Of a stretch of DNA of 27,787 nucleotides, positions 11,084-17,875 are shown piece after piece. Under the pieces are notes generated by a model. It saw nothing but the letters and a program-made list of their open reading frames with translations, was not told the DNA's origin and searched no databases. The stretch lies in the NCBI GenBank assembly GCA_905233295.1, contig CAJODX010000007.1, forward strand, positions 1 through 27,787, read 5' to 3'. The DNA comes from an uncultured Synergistales bacterium. Lineage in GTDB: Bacteria > Synergistota > Synergistia > Synergistales > Aminobacteriaceae. Position numbers and translations under genes: made by a program. Each line of letters begins with the position of its first letter. The stretch's first letter is position 1.

Positions 11084-12428
11084 TTAAAATTCCAGCCAGT
11101 GCCTCGTCAATATGAGCGACGCGGACAATTTTTATTCCCGAAAATTTTATCTGTTCGCGCGAACTCACGACAGCTGTGTGAAATCCGAGACGGGATGCCT
11201 CTTTCAATCTCATGTCTATCCTTGTAACAGGTCGAATCTCTCCGGCAAGTCCGACTTCACCGAGCCAGCATGTTCCTGTCTGGAGCGAAAGATTTTTCAG
11301 TGCTGAGGCTATTGCCGCACATGCAGGTAAATCCGCGGAGGGGTCTTGCAAGCTCAAGCCTCCCGCAACGTTTATATATAAATCGTGGCTGTTTGTCGAG
11401 ATGCTGCAGCGTCTGTCGATAACGGCAGTCAGAAGCTGAAAACGGTTTAATTCAATTCCACGTGAAGTTCTTCGCGGATAAGGAAAAACTGTACGTGCTG
11501 CGAGAGTTTGAATTTCTGCTGCTAACGGCGTGTTGCCTTCAAGAGCGATTGTCATTGCAACTCCGGGAACAGCCGCATCTTCTCTGTTCCAGTATAATCC
11601 GCTCTTGTCCGTAACAGGCACGAGTCCGTCCTCGCGCATTTCAAAAATTCCAAGTTCGTCCGTGCTACCGTAACGGTTTTTCACAGCTCTTAACATTCGA
11701 TACGCCGAATAGCCTTCGCCCGAAAAATTCAGAACGGTGTCAACCATATGTTCAAGCATCATAGGACCTGCGATTTTTCCGTCTTTCGTTATATGCCCTA
11801 TCATAACAGCCGGAATTTTTTTCTCGCGTGCAACGTCAATGACCCGTTGTGCAACGGCGCGAACCTGCGTTATCGTTCCAGCCCAGCCCGAATTATTTTC
11901 AGCTGACATTGCCTGAACGCTGTCGAGAACAAAAAACGCGAAATTTCCATTGTCAAGACTGCTCAGCGCGTCTTCAAGTTCTGCGCCGGAATATAAAAAT
12001 AATTTTTCTGAAGCCGTGTTGATTCTTGAAGCCCTTAATGCCACCTGAGCGTCAGATTCCTCGCCTGATATATAGAGAACGGGAGCGTCATAATTTTTCG
12101 CGACACTGCCTGCCGCCTGCAATAAAAGAGTTGACTTCCCTATTCCGGGCTGACCTCCGATTAAAACGACTCCGCCTGCTACAAGACCTCCTCCGAGAAC
12201 ACGGTCAAGTTCTCCGATTCCTGTTGAAATTCTTTCAGGCGGTGTAACATCGAGTGCGCTGACTGTTTTTGCGTGAGAAAAATTTCTTTTTGCCGGAGCT
12301 GTCGGAGTCTCCTCTAAAATTTCAAAAGTTCCCCATGAGTTACAAGACGGACATTTGCCTGTTTTCGTTGTTGTAATGTGTCCGCACTGTGCGCAGATAT
12401 ATTTTGTGATGATTTTCGGGTTTGCCAT
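11067..12428 (-). CDS. radA: DNA repair protein RadA (Sms)
   Basis: RadA is a RecA-related, DnaB-type branch-migration ATPase acting in recombinational repair. The 453 residues show the expected order: an N-terminal zinc finger (CAQCG...CPSCNSW), Walker A GGQPGIGKST, the Walker B segment FAFFVLDSVQ, the RadA-specific KNRYG motif in VKNRYGSTDELGIFEM, and a C-terminal Lon-like domain (FPYPRRTSRGIELNRFQLL ... GEVGLAGEIRPV). The ATG at 12428 is preferred; a GTG two codons earlier (12434) is also in frame. Neither has a Shine-Dalgarno, because a terminator hairpin with eight T ends at the base before the GTG. The 3' end is convergent with and overlaps the glycosyltransferase gene by 17 bases. Confidence 0.96.
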
Positions 12429-12434
12429 ATGCAC

Positions 12435-12475
12435 AAAAAAAAGAACGGGAATTTTTAATTCATGTATACCCGTTC
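12435..12475 (-). terminator. Rho-independent terminator directly before radA
   Basis: GAACGGG and CCCGTTC (arms 12469-12475 and 12443-12449) pair around a 19-base loop; on the minus strand eight T follow (12442-12435), so it terminates the zinc-ribbon gene. On the plus strand the same stem is followed by T8 at 12480-12487, so it may act in both directions. It touches the GTG that precedes the radA ATG by two codons. Confidence 0.7.
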
Positions 12476-12492
12476 CTGATTTTTTTTATTTT

Positions 12493-12750
12493 TTATTGAT
12501 TCGCTTTGTCAAAAGCTGAGTTTAAGGCGCAGACCGCGCACGCTTCTTTCGCACTGTGCAGAGTTCCGCACTTCGGGCACGTTACCATATCGCCCTCATC
12601 TGATGAGTAAAGCCTTATGGCGTGGCATTCAGGACATTCGTAAATATCTACATGAACTCTGTCTGCCTTAAGAAACGCACTGCCCATAGGATAGCCTGAT
12701 TCTTTAAGTTTTAAAGCTTTATGACACGAAGGACACATTTTTTCAGCCAT
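12493..12750 (-). CDS. Small zinc-ribbon protein with four CxxC pairs
   Basis: An 85-residue soluble protein of unknown role. Four CxxC pairs (CPSC, CPEC, CPKC, CAVC) could hold two zinc ions as two zinc ribbons; a gap of about 40 residues with a VHVDIYECPECHAIRLY strand pattern separates the first pair from the second. Such proteins often bind nucleic acid or act as adaptors, but nothing here shows which. The start at ATG 12750 is chosen because AAAGGAG lies eight bases upstream; an in-frame ATG at 12768 lies before that site and is unlikely. It has its own extended -10 promoter and a terminator, so it looks like a single-gene unit between the DUF4491 gene and radA. Confidence 0.8.
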   Translation of the reverse strand: MAEKMCPSCHKALKLKESGYPMGSAFLKADRVHVDIYECPECHAIRLYSSDEGDMVTCPKCGTLHSAKEACAVCALNSAFDKANQ

Positions 12751-12782
12751 TTTGAAATCTCCTTTCAAAATTTCAAAAATAA

Positions 12783-12803
12783 AATCTCTCGGAGATTATA
12801 TCA
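12783..12803 (-). promoter_or_regulatory. Extended -10 promoter and hairpin of the zinc-ribbon gene
   Basis: On the minus strand TGATATAAT (TGn plus perfect TATAAT, 12803-12795) is directly followed by a perfect inverted repeat, AATCTC-CGA-GAGATT (12797-12783), that begins inside the -10 and covers the expected start of transcription. The repeat could be an operator or a 5' stabilising hairpin. No -35 match is clear. Confidence 0.5.
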
Positions 12804-12813
12804 CGCATAAATT

Positions 12814-13110
12814 CTAAAATTTTTTTCGTTTCGGATTTTTGGGAAACCAGCCTTTCGCAACTCTCTCAGACTGTTTTTTGAGTTCGTGAATGCTCCAGAG
12901 AAGGCAGAAACCCAAAACTCCCAGAATGCCGGAAAAAATTTCGTTTTTAATGAAAAGCGAAACACCGCAACATATTAAACCCAAAATTAAAAACACCGTC
13001 CGAATTTTTGAAGTGAAATAATATTCACACCAGATGACTATCGGGTGAAAAATCCCTATTATAAGAAAGCTCGCCGCGCCGATAATGATTCCTGAAATAT
13101 TAATGTTCAT
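12814..13110 (-). CDS. DUF4491 family small membrane protein
   Basis: A 98-residue protein with three hydrophobic segments (about residues 5-25, 37-54 and 58-74) and a basic C-terminal tail. The pattern FHPIVIWCEYYF, GLICCGVSLFI, ILGVLGFCLLWSIHELKKQSERVAKGWFPKNPKRKK fits the DUF4491 family, which occurs in gut Firmicutes, Bacteroidetes and relatives and has no known function. Family assignment is from memory of the WSIxEL...RVxKGWFPxNPKR ending. The ATG at 13110 has no Shine-Dalgarno. A TACAAT at 13126-13121 would give a leader of only a few bases, so a nearly leaderless mRNA is possible; a second -10-like TATACT lies at 13141-13136. It is divergent from hslV. Confidence 0.7.
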   Translation of the reverse strand: MNINISGIIIGAASFLIIGIFHPIVIWCEYYFTSKIRTVFLILGLICCGVSLFIKNEIFSGILGVLGFCLLWSIHELKKQSERVAKGWFPKNPKRKKF

Positions 13111-13138
13111 AATAGAAGAAATTGTAGCATAAATTTAG

Positions 13139-13144
13139 TATAAT
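13139..13144 (+). promoter_or_regulatory. -10 box of the hslVU-codY operon
   Basis: A perfect TATAAT 25 bases before the hslV ATG, in the 58-base divergent gap with the DUF4491 gene. No convincing -35 was found at 16-18 bases upstream. Confidence 0.5.
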
Positions 13145-13162
13145 TAAGCATTAATTTTTTAA

Positions 13163-13168
13163 AAAGGA
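13163..13168 (+). promoter_or_regulatory. Ribosome binding site of hslV, pointing to a CTG start
   Basis: AAAGGA at 13163-13168 touches the ATG at 13169 with no spacing, which is too close to use. It is nine bases from an in-frame CTG at 13178 that would give MFQGTTIV, the usual length of the HslV propeptide. ATT at 13172 is three bases away. Confidence 0.45.
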
Positions 13169-13711
13169 ATGATTAATCTGTTTCAGGGAACTACAATCGT
13201 GTGCGTGAGAAAAGGTTCACGAGTTGCAATGGCCGGAGACGGTCAGGTAACTTTGGGCTCTCAGGTTATAAAATCCGGAGCGCGTAAAGTCAGGACATTG
13301 TTGGACGGGAAAATTTTAACGGGCTTTGCGGGTTCGACTGCCGACGCAATGACTTTGCTTGAAAAATTTGAAGACTGCCTCGAACAGGAAAAAGGCGACT
13401 TGATGAAAGGGGCTGTCAAACTCGTTCGCGAATGGCGCATGGACAAGGCTCTGCGCAGACTTGAAGCTATGATGCTCGCTGCGGATAAAGAAATGACCCT
13501 TTTACTGAGCGGTGCGGGCGATGTTCTCGAACCGGAAGGCAACGTAGCGTCAATCGGCTCAGGGTCGGGCTATGCTCTTGCAGCCGGGCGTGCATTATGT
13601 GAGGCGACAGACATGTCCGCGGACGCGATCGCAAGACGTTCAATCGAGCTTGCGTCTGAAATTTGCATTTACACGAATAATAATATTATTGTTGAAGTAC
13701 TCGGGGAATAA
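13169..13711 (+). CDS. hslV: ATP-dependent protease subunit HslV (ClpQ)
   Basis: HslV is the proteasome-like threonine peptidase that forms a double hexamer capped by HslU. The mature N-terminus is the first Thr of [22 protein letters not shown], with propeptide cleavage after Gly; the catalytic Lys sits in the SGARKVR segment, and [47 protein letters not shown] and [12 protein letters not shown] are standard HslV blocks. From the ATG at 13169 the propeptide is MINLFQG; from the better-spaced CTG at 13178 it is MFQG, closer to relatives. Unlike the Ser-type B. subtilis CodW, this is the Thr type. It precedes hslU by six bases between stop and start, and codY follows, the same order as in B. 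subtilis. Confidence 0.96.
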   Translation: MINLFQGTTIVCVRKGSRVAMAGDGQVTLGSQVIKSGARKVRTLLDGKILTGFAGSTADAMTLLEKFEDCLEQEKGDLMKGAVKLVREWRMDKALRRLEAMMLAADKEMTLLLSGAGDVLEPEGNVASIGSGSGYALAAGRALCEATDMSADAIARRSIELASEICIYTNNNIIVEVLGE

Positions 13712-13717
13712 TCACTT

Positions 13718-15136
13718 ATGGAAAAATTAATTAAATCAGATTTAACACCTTCAAAAATCATTGAACATTTAAACCGTTATATCGTAGGGCAGGACAAGGC
13801 AAAACGTGCAGTGGCAATAGCCTTGCGCAACAGGATACGCCGCCGCGCTCTGCCTCCTGAGATTGCCCATGAGATTATGCCGAAAAACATTCTCATGGTC
13901 GGACCTACGGGCGTAGGAAAAACTGAAATTGCACGAAGGCTCGCAACTCTTTCAAATGCTCCTTTCGTCAAAGTCGAAGCAACAAAATTCACAGAGGTCG
14001 GCTATGTCGGACGTGATGTTGAAACAATCATCAGAGATTTGACTGAATTTGCCGTTTCGATGGTCAGAAAAAGAATGATTTCAGAGGTTCAGACTCCTGC
14101 GCTCGAACATGCTGAAGAAAGACTGCTTGATGCTCTGTTGCCGAGACGCGAGAAAAAATTTTCGATGCCTGACTTTATGAAAGTCTTCGCGGATAAAACA
14201 GATGAAAAAGATAAACCTGAAGACCCCGAAGAATCTAAAGAGGAAATCGAAAAATACAACAGAACACGCGCAAAATTTTTGAAAATGCTGCGCGACGGCA
14301 AACTCGATGACAAGGACGTTGAAATCGAAGTCAACGACAGCGGCACAGCTCCGCAGATTTTCGGAACGCCCGGCATGGACGTTATGGGAATAAACATAAC
14401 TGAAGTCATTGGCGGGATAATGCCGAAAAAGACAAAAAAACGCCACATGAAAGTCAAAGAGGCAATGAGAATTTTGCAGCAGGAAGAAGCCGAAAAATTA
14501 ATCGACACTGAAGCAATGGCGAAAGAGGCTCTTGACCTTGCACAGGAGGACGGAATCGTTTTCCTTGACGAGATTGACAAAGTTGTCGTAAAGAACGGAA
14601 GCTCGCACGGTCCTGATGTCAGCCGCGAAGGTGTTCAGAGAGATTTGCTGCCGATTGTCGAAGGCTCTGTTGTTCAGACGCGTTACGGTCCTGTAAAGAC
14701 AGACCATGTTTTATTTATTGCCGCGGGCGCATTCAGCGGCGTGAAACCTTCAGATTTAATTCCGGAGCTGCAGGGACGTTTTCCGATAAGAGTTGAACTT
14801 GAACCGTTAAGCTGGGAACATCTTCAGCAGATTCTGACTGAACCTGAAAACAGTTTAATCCGCCAGTACGAAGCTTTAATTTCGACTGAGGGAACAGAAC
14901 TCTCTTTCACGAAGGAAGCAACTGAAGAAATCGCGCGTCTTGCCCACAAGATGAACTCTGAAATGGAAGACATCGGCGCGAGAAGACTCCACACGATGAT
15001 GGAACAGCTCCTCGAAGAAATAAGTTTCGGCGTCAGCGATATGGATTCAGAAAAAATCGAAATCACTGCTGAAATGGTGAAGGAAAAACTCAGCAGTCTT
15101 GTTGAAAACCGCGACATCAGACGGTATTTGCTCTAA
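13718..15136 (+). CDS. hslU: ATP-dependent protease ATPase subunit HslU (ClpY)
   Basis: AAA+ unfoldase that feeds substrates into HslV. The 472 residues begin with LTPSKIIEHLNRYIVGQDKAKRAVAIALRNRIRR, followed by Walker A GPTGVGKTE (62-70) and the pore segment KVEATKFTEVGYVGRDVE. The intermediate I-domain spans about residues 110-240 and is rich in charged residues (DEKDKPEDPEESKEEIEKYN). Walker B is GIVFLDEIDK, then the PxEGSVVQTRYGPVKTDH and QGRFPIRVEL blocks and the sensor-2 IGARRLHTMME. The C-terminal tail RDIRRYLL is the part that inserts into HslV to activate it. GGGGA 10 bases before the ATG serves as ribosome binding site. It is translated with hslV and codY. Confidence 0.97.
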   Translation: MEKLIKSDLTPSKIIEHLNRYIVGQDKAKRAVAIALRNRIRRRALPPEIAHEIMPKNILMVGPTGVGKTEIARRLATLSNAPFVKVEATKFTEVGYVGRDVETIIRDLTEFAVSMVRKRMISEVQTPALEHAEERLLDALLPRREKKFSMPDFMKVFADKTDEKDKPEDPEESKEEIEKYNRTRAKFLKMLRDGKLDDKDVEIEVNDSGTAPQIFGTPGMDVMGINITEVIGGIMPKKTKKRHMKVKEAMRILQQEEAEKLIDTEAMAKEALDLAQEDGIVFLDEIDKVVVKNGSSHGPDVSREGVQRDLLPIVEGSVVQTRYGPVKTDHVLFIAAGAFSGVKPSDLIPELQGRFPIRVELEPLSWEHLQQILTEPENSLIRQYEALISTEGTELSFTKEATEEIARLAHKMNSEMEDIGARRLHTMMEQLLEEISFGVSDMDSEKIEITAEMVKEKLSSLVENRDIRRYLL

Positions 15137-15157
15137 CCCCCGGAGGCATTGAAGACA

Positions 15158-15976
15158 ATGGAAAAAAATTCATCGCATTCAAAACGAAGTTCCGCGACAG
15201 ACGAGGCATTGAATGCCCTTCTTGATAAAACAAGGCTTGTCGGGCGTGCGTTTCAGGCAAAACGCGAGGGAGAGCCGCTCGATTACACGAAACTTTCAAA
15301 AATGCTTTCAGCGTTTTCCACCGCGAATGTCTATATGGTTGACAAAGCCGGAATTTTACTCGGCTATTCTTGGCTGCCCGAATATAAATCAAAAGCTCTT
15401 TCCGACAGTTTTAAAGACGGTGTTATGCCGGAGGAATTTGTCCGCAGAATGAACAGATGCCGCGACACTGAAATTCACGATGAAGACGCGTTTTTATTCG
15501 ATGACGATTACATCGGAGAGCCGCCGGAAAAACATTTGATGTACGTGCCTATCATAGGTCCTGATGCGGAACGTCTCGGAACGATAATGCTCGTGAGATT
15601 TCACGCGCCGTTTCTTGTTGAAGATGTTTTGCTCGCTGAATATTTAGGGTTAATCGCCGGACTTTATATTTTGAAGGAACACGCAAAAACTCTTGAAGAA
15701 ACTTCACGAAACCGCCTGAGTGTTCAGATGGCTATACGCGCCCTCTCATATTCCGAGCTTGAGAGCATGAAACACATAATACTCGAACTCAAAGGAAATG
15801 AAGGGATTGCGGTTGCCTCGAAAGTTGCCGATAAAGTCGGAGTTACAAGGAGCGTCATTGTGAATGCTCTGCGGAAACTTGAGAGTGCCGGTTTAATTGA
15901 AAGCCGCAGTCTCGGAATGAAAGGAACGTACATAAAAATTTTAAGTCCGTTTCTTCTTGAATATATTTCAAGGTGA
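15158..15976 (+). CDS. codY: GTP- and branched-chain-amino-acid-sensing pleiotropic regulator CodY
   Basis: CodY is a global repressor of nutrient-limitation genes, active when GTP and branched-chain amino acids are plentiful. The N-terminal half is the GAF ligand domain (LLDKTRLVGRAFQAK, FSTANVYMVDKAGILLGYSW, and a segment LMYVPIIGPDAERLGTIMLVRF). The C-terminal winged helix-turn-helix carries the diagnostic CodY block VADKVGVTRSVIVNALRKLESAGLIESRSLGMKG in order, ending in TYIKIL. The start is placed at ATG 15158 because CGGAGG at 15141-15146 is 11 bases upstream; an in-frame TTG at 15149 would be only two bases from it. At 272 residues it has about ten more N-terminal residues than B. subtilis CodY. 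A strong terminator follows 16 bases after the stop. CodY in a T2SS-bearing diderm supports a Synergistota-like origin. Confidence 0.96.
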   Translation: MEKNSSHSKRSSATDEALNALLDKTRLVGRAFQAKREGEPLDYTKLSKMLSAFSTANVYMVDKAGILLGYSWLPEYKSKALSDSFKDGVMPEEFVRRMNRCRDTEIHDEDAFLFDDDYIGEPPEKHLMYVPIIGPDAERLGTIMLVRFHAPFLVEDVLLAEYLGLIAGLYILKEHAKTLEETSRNRLSVQMAIRALSYSELESMKHIILELKGNEGIAVASKVADKVGVTRSVIVNALRKLESAGLIESRSLGMKGTYIKILSPFLLEYISR

Positions 15977-15992
15977 ATTTTTTTGTGAAAAA

Positions 15993-16024
15993 GGGTCTCT
16001 CGTTTTTCAGAGAGACTTTTTTTT
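15993..16024 (+). terminator. Rho-independent terminator of hslVU-codY
   Basis: GTCTCTC (15995-16001) pairs with GAGAGAC (16010-16016) around an eight-base loop and is followed by eight T. It closes the hslV-hslU-codY unit. Confidence 0.88.
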
Positions 16025-16063
16025 ATTTTTTTCAAAATATATTGCTAATTTCAATCCACGCAA

Positions 16064-16085
16064 AAGCGGTAAACGTTTTTCACTT
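16064..16085 (+). promoter_or_regulatory. LacI-operator-like palindrome in the codY-T2SS intergenic region
   Basis: A 22-base imperfect palindrome is centred on AAACGTTT (16071-16078) with matching outer AAG/CTT ends. LacI/PurR-family operators share the AAACGTTT-type core with a central CG. The flanking CGCAAAAG / CTTCTGCG (16059-16066, 16083-16090) also pair with one mismatch, so a hairpin is the alternative. No T run follows, so it is not a terminator. No LacI-family gene is in the window. Confidence 0.35.
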
Positions 16086-16128
16086 CTGCGACAAACTCCA
16101 GTGATATAAAACACTAAGAGAAATAAAA

Positions 16129-16151
16129 TTATCGAAAAAATATTTATCGTT
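16129..16151 (+). repeat. First copy of an ATCGAAAAA...TTATCGTT motif
   Basis: TTATCGAAAAAATATTTATCGTT. A second, slightly shorter copy is at 16222-16241. This copy lies about 40 bases upstream of the -35 of the following operon, a position suited to a regulator site. The rest of the 308-base gap (15977-16284) is AT-rich with no gene seen. Confidence 0.45.
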
Positions 16152-16191
16152 CGGTAGTTTTATCCTTAAGTATATTTTATTATGTAGCAGC

Positions 16192-16220
16192 TTTATATGT
16201 CAACGCTTGAGAGATATAAT
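16192..16220 (+). promoter_or_regulatory. Promoter of the speE-like/T2SS operon
   Basis: TTTATA (16192-16197, four of six matches) and a perfect TATAAT (16215-16220) are 17 bases apart, 65 bases before the TTG start of the first gene. Transcription would begin near 16227, inside the second copy of the repeat. Confidence 0.55.
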
Positions 16221-16221
16221 A

Positions 16222-16241
16222 TTAATCGAAAAATTATCGTT
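16222..16241 (+). repeat. Second copy of the ATCGAAAAA...TTATCGTT motif, over the predicted transcription start
   Basis: TTAATCGAAAAATTATCGTT begins one base after the -10 box, where a bound repressor would block initiation. It resembles part of a CodY box (AATTTTCnGAAAATT) but lacks the central base, so the regulator is uncertain; CodY is encoded just upstream. Confidence 0.45.
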
Positions 16242-16284
16242 TTATTAGAAAAAACAAAAAAACTTTAGTGGAGTTGAATTTAAT

Positions 16285-17844
16285 TTGAATTATGAAAACA
16301 AAAAAGGCGGGCGCAAAGTGAAAATCCCTGTGCGTTTGCAGCTTGTTTCCTTTTTCAGCGGTGCAGCCACAATGATTCTTGAGCTTACAGGTTCCCGAAT
16401 GGTCGCGCCTTTTTTCGGAACGTCTTTAATCGTCTGGACGGCGTTAATCGGAATCATAATGACAAGTCTGTGTCTCGGCAACTGGATTGGAGGTTCTATT
16501 GCCGACAAAAATCCTGACGGAAAACTTCTCGGGCGTATTTTAATGTTCGCAGCGATAATCATCGCATTAACAGCCTATCTCAGCAATTATGTTTTAACAA
16601 CTCTTCAGGGTATGGCACTGAATCTTTACATGTCTTCGGTTTTTTCCGCGCTGATAATTTTTGCGCCTTCAAGTCTGCTTTTAGGAATGGTTTCGCCTTT
16701 TCTTGCGCGTCTTGCAATGCAGAACATTGACTCTTCAGGCGGTGTGGTCGGAAAACTCTCGGCTTTAAACTCAGCCGGTAGCATTTTAGGAACATTCCTT
16801 GGCGGATTCGTTTTAATATCGCTTTTCCCTTCGGGCGTTATTTTAATGTTCGTTGCGAGTTTTGTTGCCTTGCTCTCGGTTCTTGTCTATACGGGGACAT
16901 GGAGAAAACTTTTTTCGCTTGCGTTTTTCATTTTGCTGTTCGGCGGAGCTTACACGGCAAAAACGTACGGCTTACCTTTTTCACCAGTCGGAGTTCAGAT
17001 TGACACAGCCTACAATCATTTATCAATCGTTGAGAGCGTTGACAGACGCAACGGCAGACGTGTAAGAGTTTTGATTACAGATCCTGACGCTACACAGTCT
17101 TTAATGTACACAGACCACCCTTCGGAACTCGTGAGCGAGTACACAAAATTTTATGATCTGGCATTTCATTACAAGCCCGACACGAAAAAAATTTTAATGC
17201 TGGGCGGAGGCGGCTATTGCGTTCCAAGATATTTGCTGAGTGGCAGCAGAGATATTACCATTGACGTTGTTGAGCTTGACCCCGGCGTTACACAGGCTGC
17301 GCGGGATTATTTCAATTTAAAAGATGACGAACGCCTGAAAATTTTTCACGAAGATGCACGGACATTTTTGAACCGGAATTTTAATGACGAAAATTCTGAA
17401 ACATATGACGCAATCTTTATGGATACGTTTTCTTCCGCGACAGTGATTCCTTTTCAGCTTACGACAGTCGAAACAGCGGCGCGGCTGAGAAAACTTCTTA
17501 AGCCGGACGGAGTTTTAATCGTGAATATAATAGCGTCTGTGTACGGTCCGAAAGCCGGAGTTTTTCACGGAATCTACAAAGCGTTTTCAAATTCTTTCAC
17601 GACGATGATGATTTTTCCGGCGAATGCTCCAAGTCCTCAGTATGCCTATGCGTTGCAGAATATAATCCTTGTTGCAATGGGCAACAACGCATCGACTGTA
17701 TCACCGGAGCAGGACTCTAATTTTTCAAGGCTTCTCGCTCATCAATGGCTGAATCCTTTTGTTCCTGATGCCGGAGTTCCGGTTTTCACGGATGCCTTTG
17801 CGCCTGTTGAAAGATATGCGCTCGTCCAGCAGGATGTTCATTAA
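16285..17844 (+). CDS. Spermidine-synthase-like membrane protein (fused transporter-like/SpeE-like)
   Basis: A 519-residue inner-membrane protein. Residues about 17-225 contain seven or eight transmembrane segments (FFSGAATMILELTGSRMVAP, SLCLGNWIGGSIAD, SSLLLGMVSPFLARLA, NSAGSILGTFLGGF). The rest is a spermidine-synthase-like SAM-binding domain: NHLSIVE at 244, LGGGGY at 306-311, VVELDP at 328-333, HEDARTFL at 355-362 and FMDTFSSATVIP at 378-389. True SpeE has an LGGGDG loop and a catalytic Asp in a DSSDP-type motif; here these read LGGGGY and MDTFSSA, so polyamine synthesis is doubtful and the reaction is unknown. The start is TTG with GTGGAG 11 bases upstream. It is the first gene of the operon that continues into the T2SS genes. 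Confidence 0.8.
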   Translation: MNYENKKGGRKVKIPVRLQLVSFFSGAATMILELTGSRMVAPFFGTSLIVWTALIGIIMTSLCLGNWIGGSIADKNPDGKLLGRILMFAAIIIALTAYLSNYVLTTLQGMALNLYMSSVFSALIIFAPSSLLLGMVSPFLARLAMQNIDSSGGVVGKLSALNSAGSILGTFLGGFVLISLFPSGVILMFVASFVALLSVLVYTGTWRKLFSLAFFILLFGGAYTAKTYGLPFSPVGVQIDTAYNHLSIVESVDRRNGRRVRVLITDPDATQSLMYTDHPSELVSEYTKFYDLAFHYKPDTKKILMLGGGGYCVPRYLLSGSRDITIDVVELDPGVTQAARDYFNLKDDERLKIFHEDARTFLNRNFNDENSETYDAIFMDTFSSATVIPFQLTTVETAARLRKLLKPDGVLIVNIIASVYGPKAGVFHGIYKAFSNSFTTMMIFPANAPSPQYAYALQNIILVAMGNNASTVSPEQDSNFSRLLAHQWLNPFVPDAGVPVFTDAFAPVERYALVQQDVH

Positions 17845-17875
17845 AAAATTCTGAAGGAGAAAATAAAAATTCAAA

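Noticed and set aside
14081..14580. Long minus-strand open frames opposite hslU
   Set aside because: They are antisense to a well-conserved gene, have low-complexity Ser/Phe-rich translations and no start signals.
16059..16090. Terminator or small RNA hairpin
   Set aside because: The stem has a mismatch and no T run follows; a real terminator for codY is already at 15993-16024. Kept only as a possible operator.
16129..16241. CRISPR-like or mobile-element repeats
   Set aside because: Only two imperfect AT-rich copies are present, with no regular spacing, terminal repeats or associated genes.
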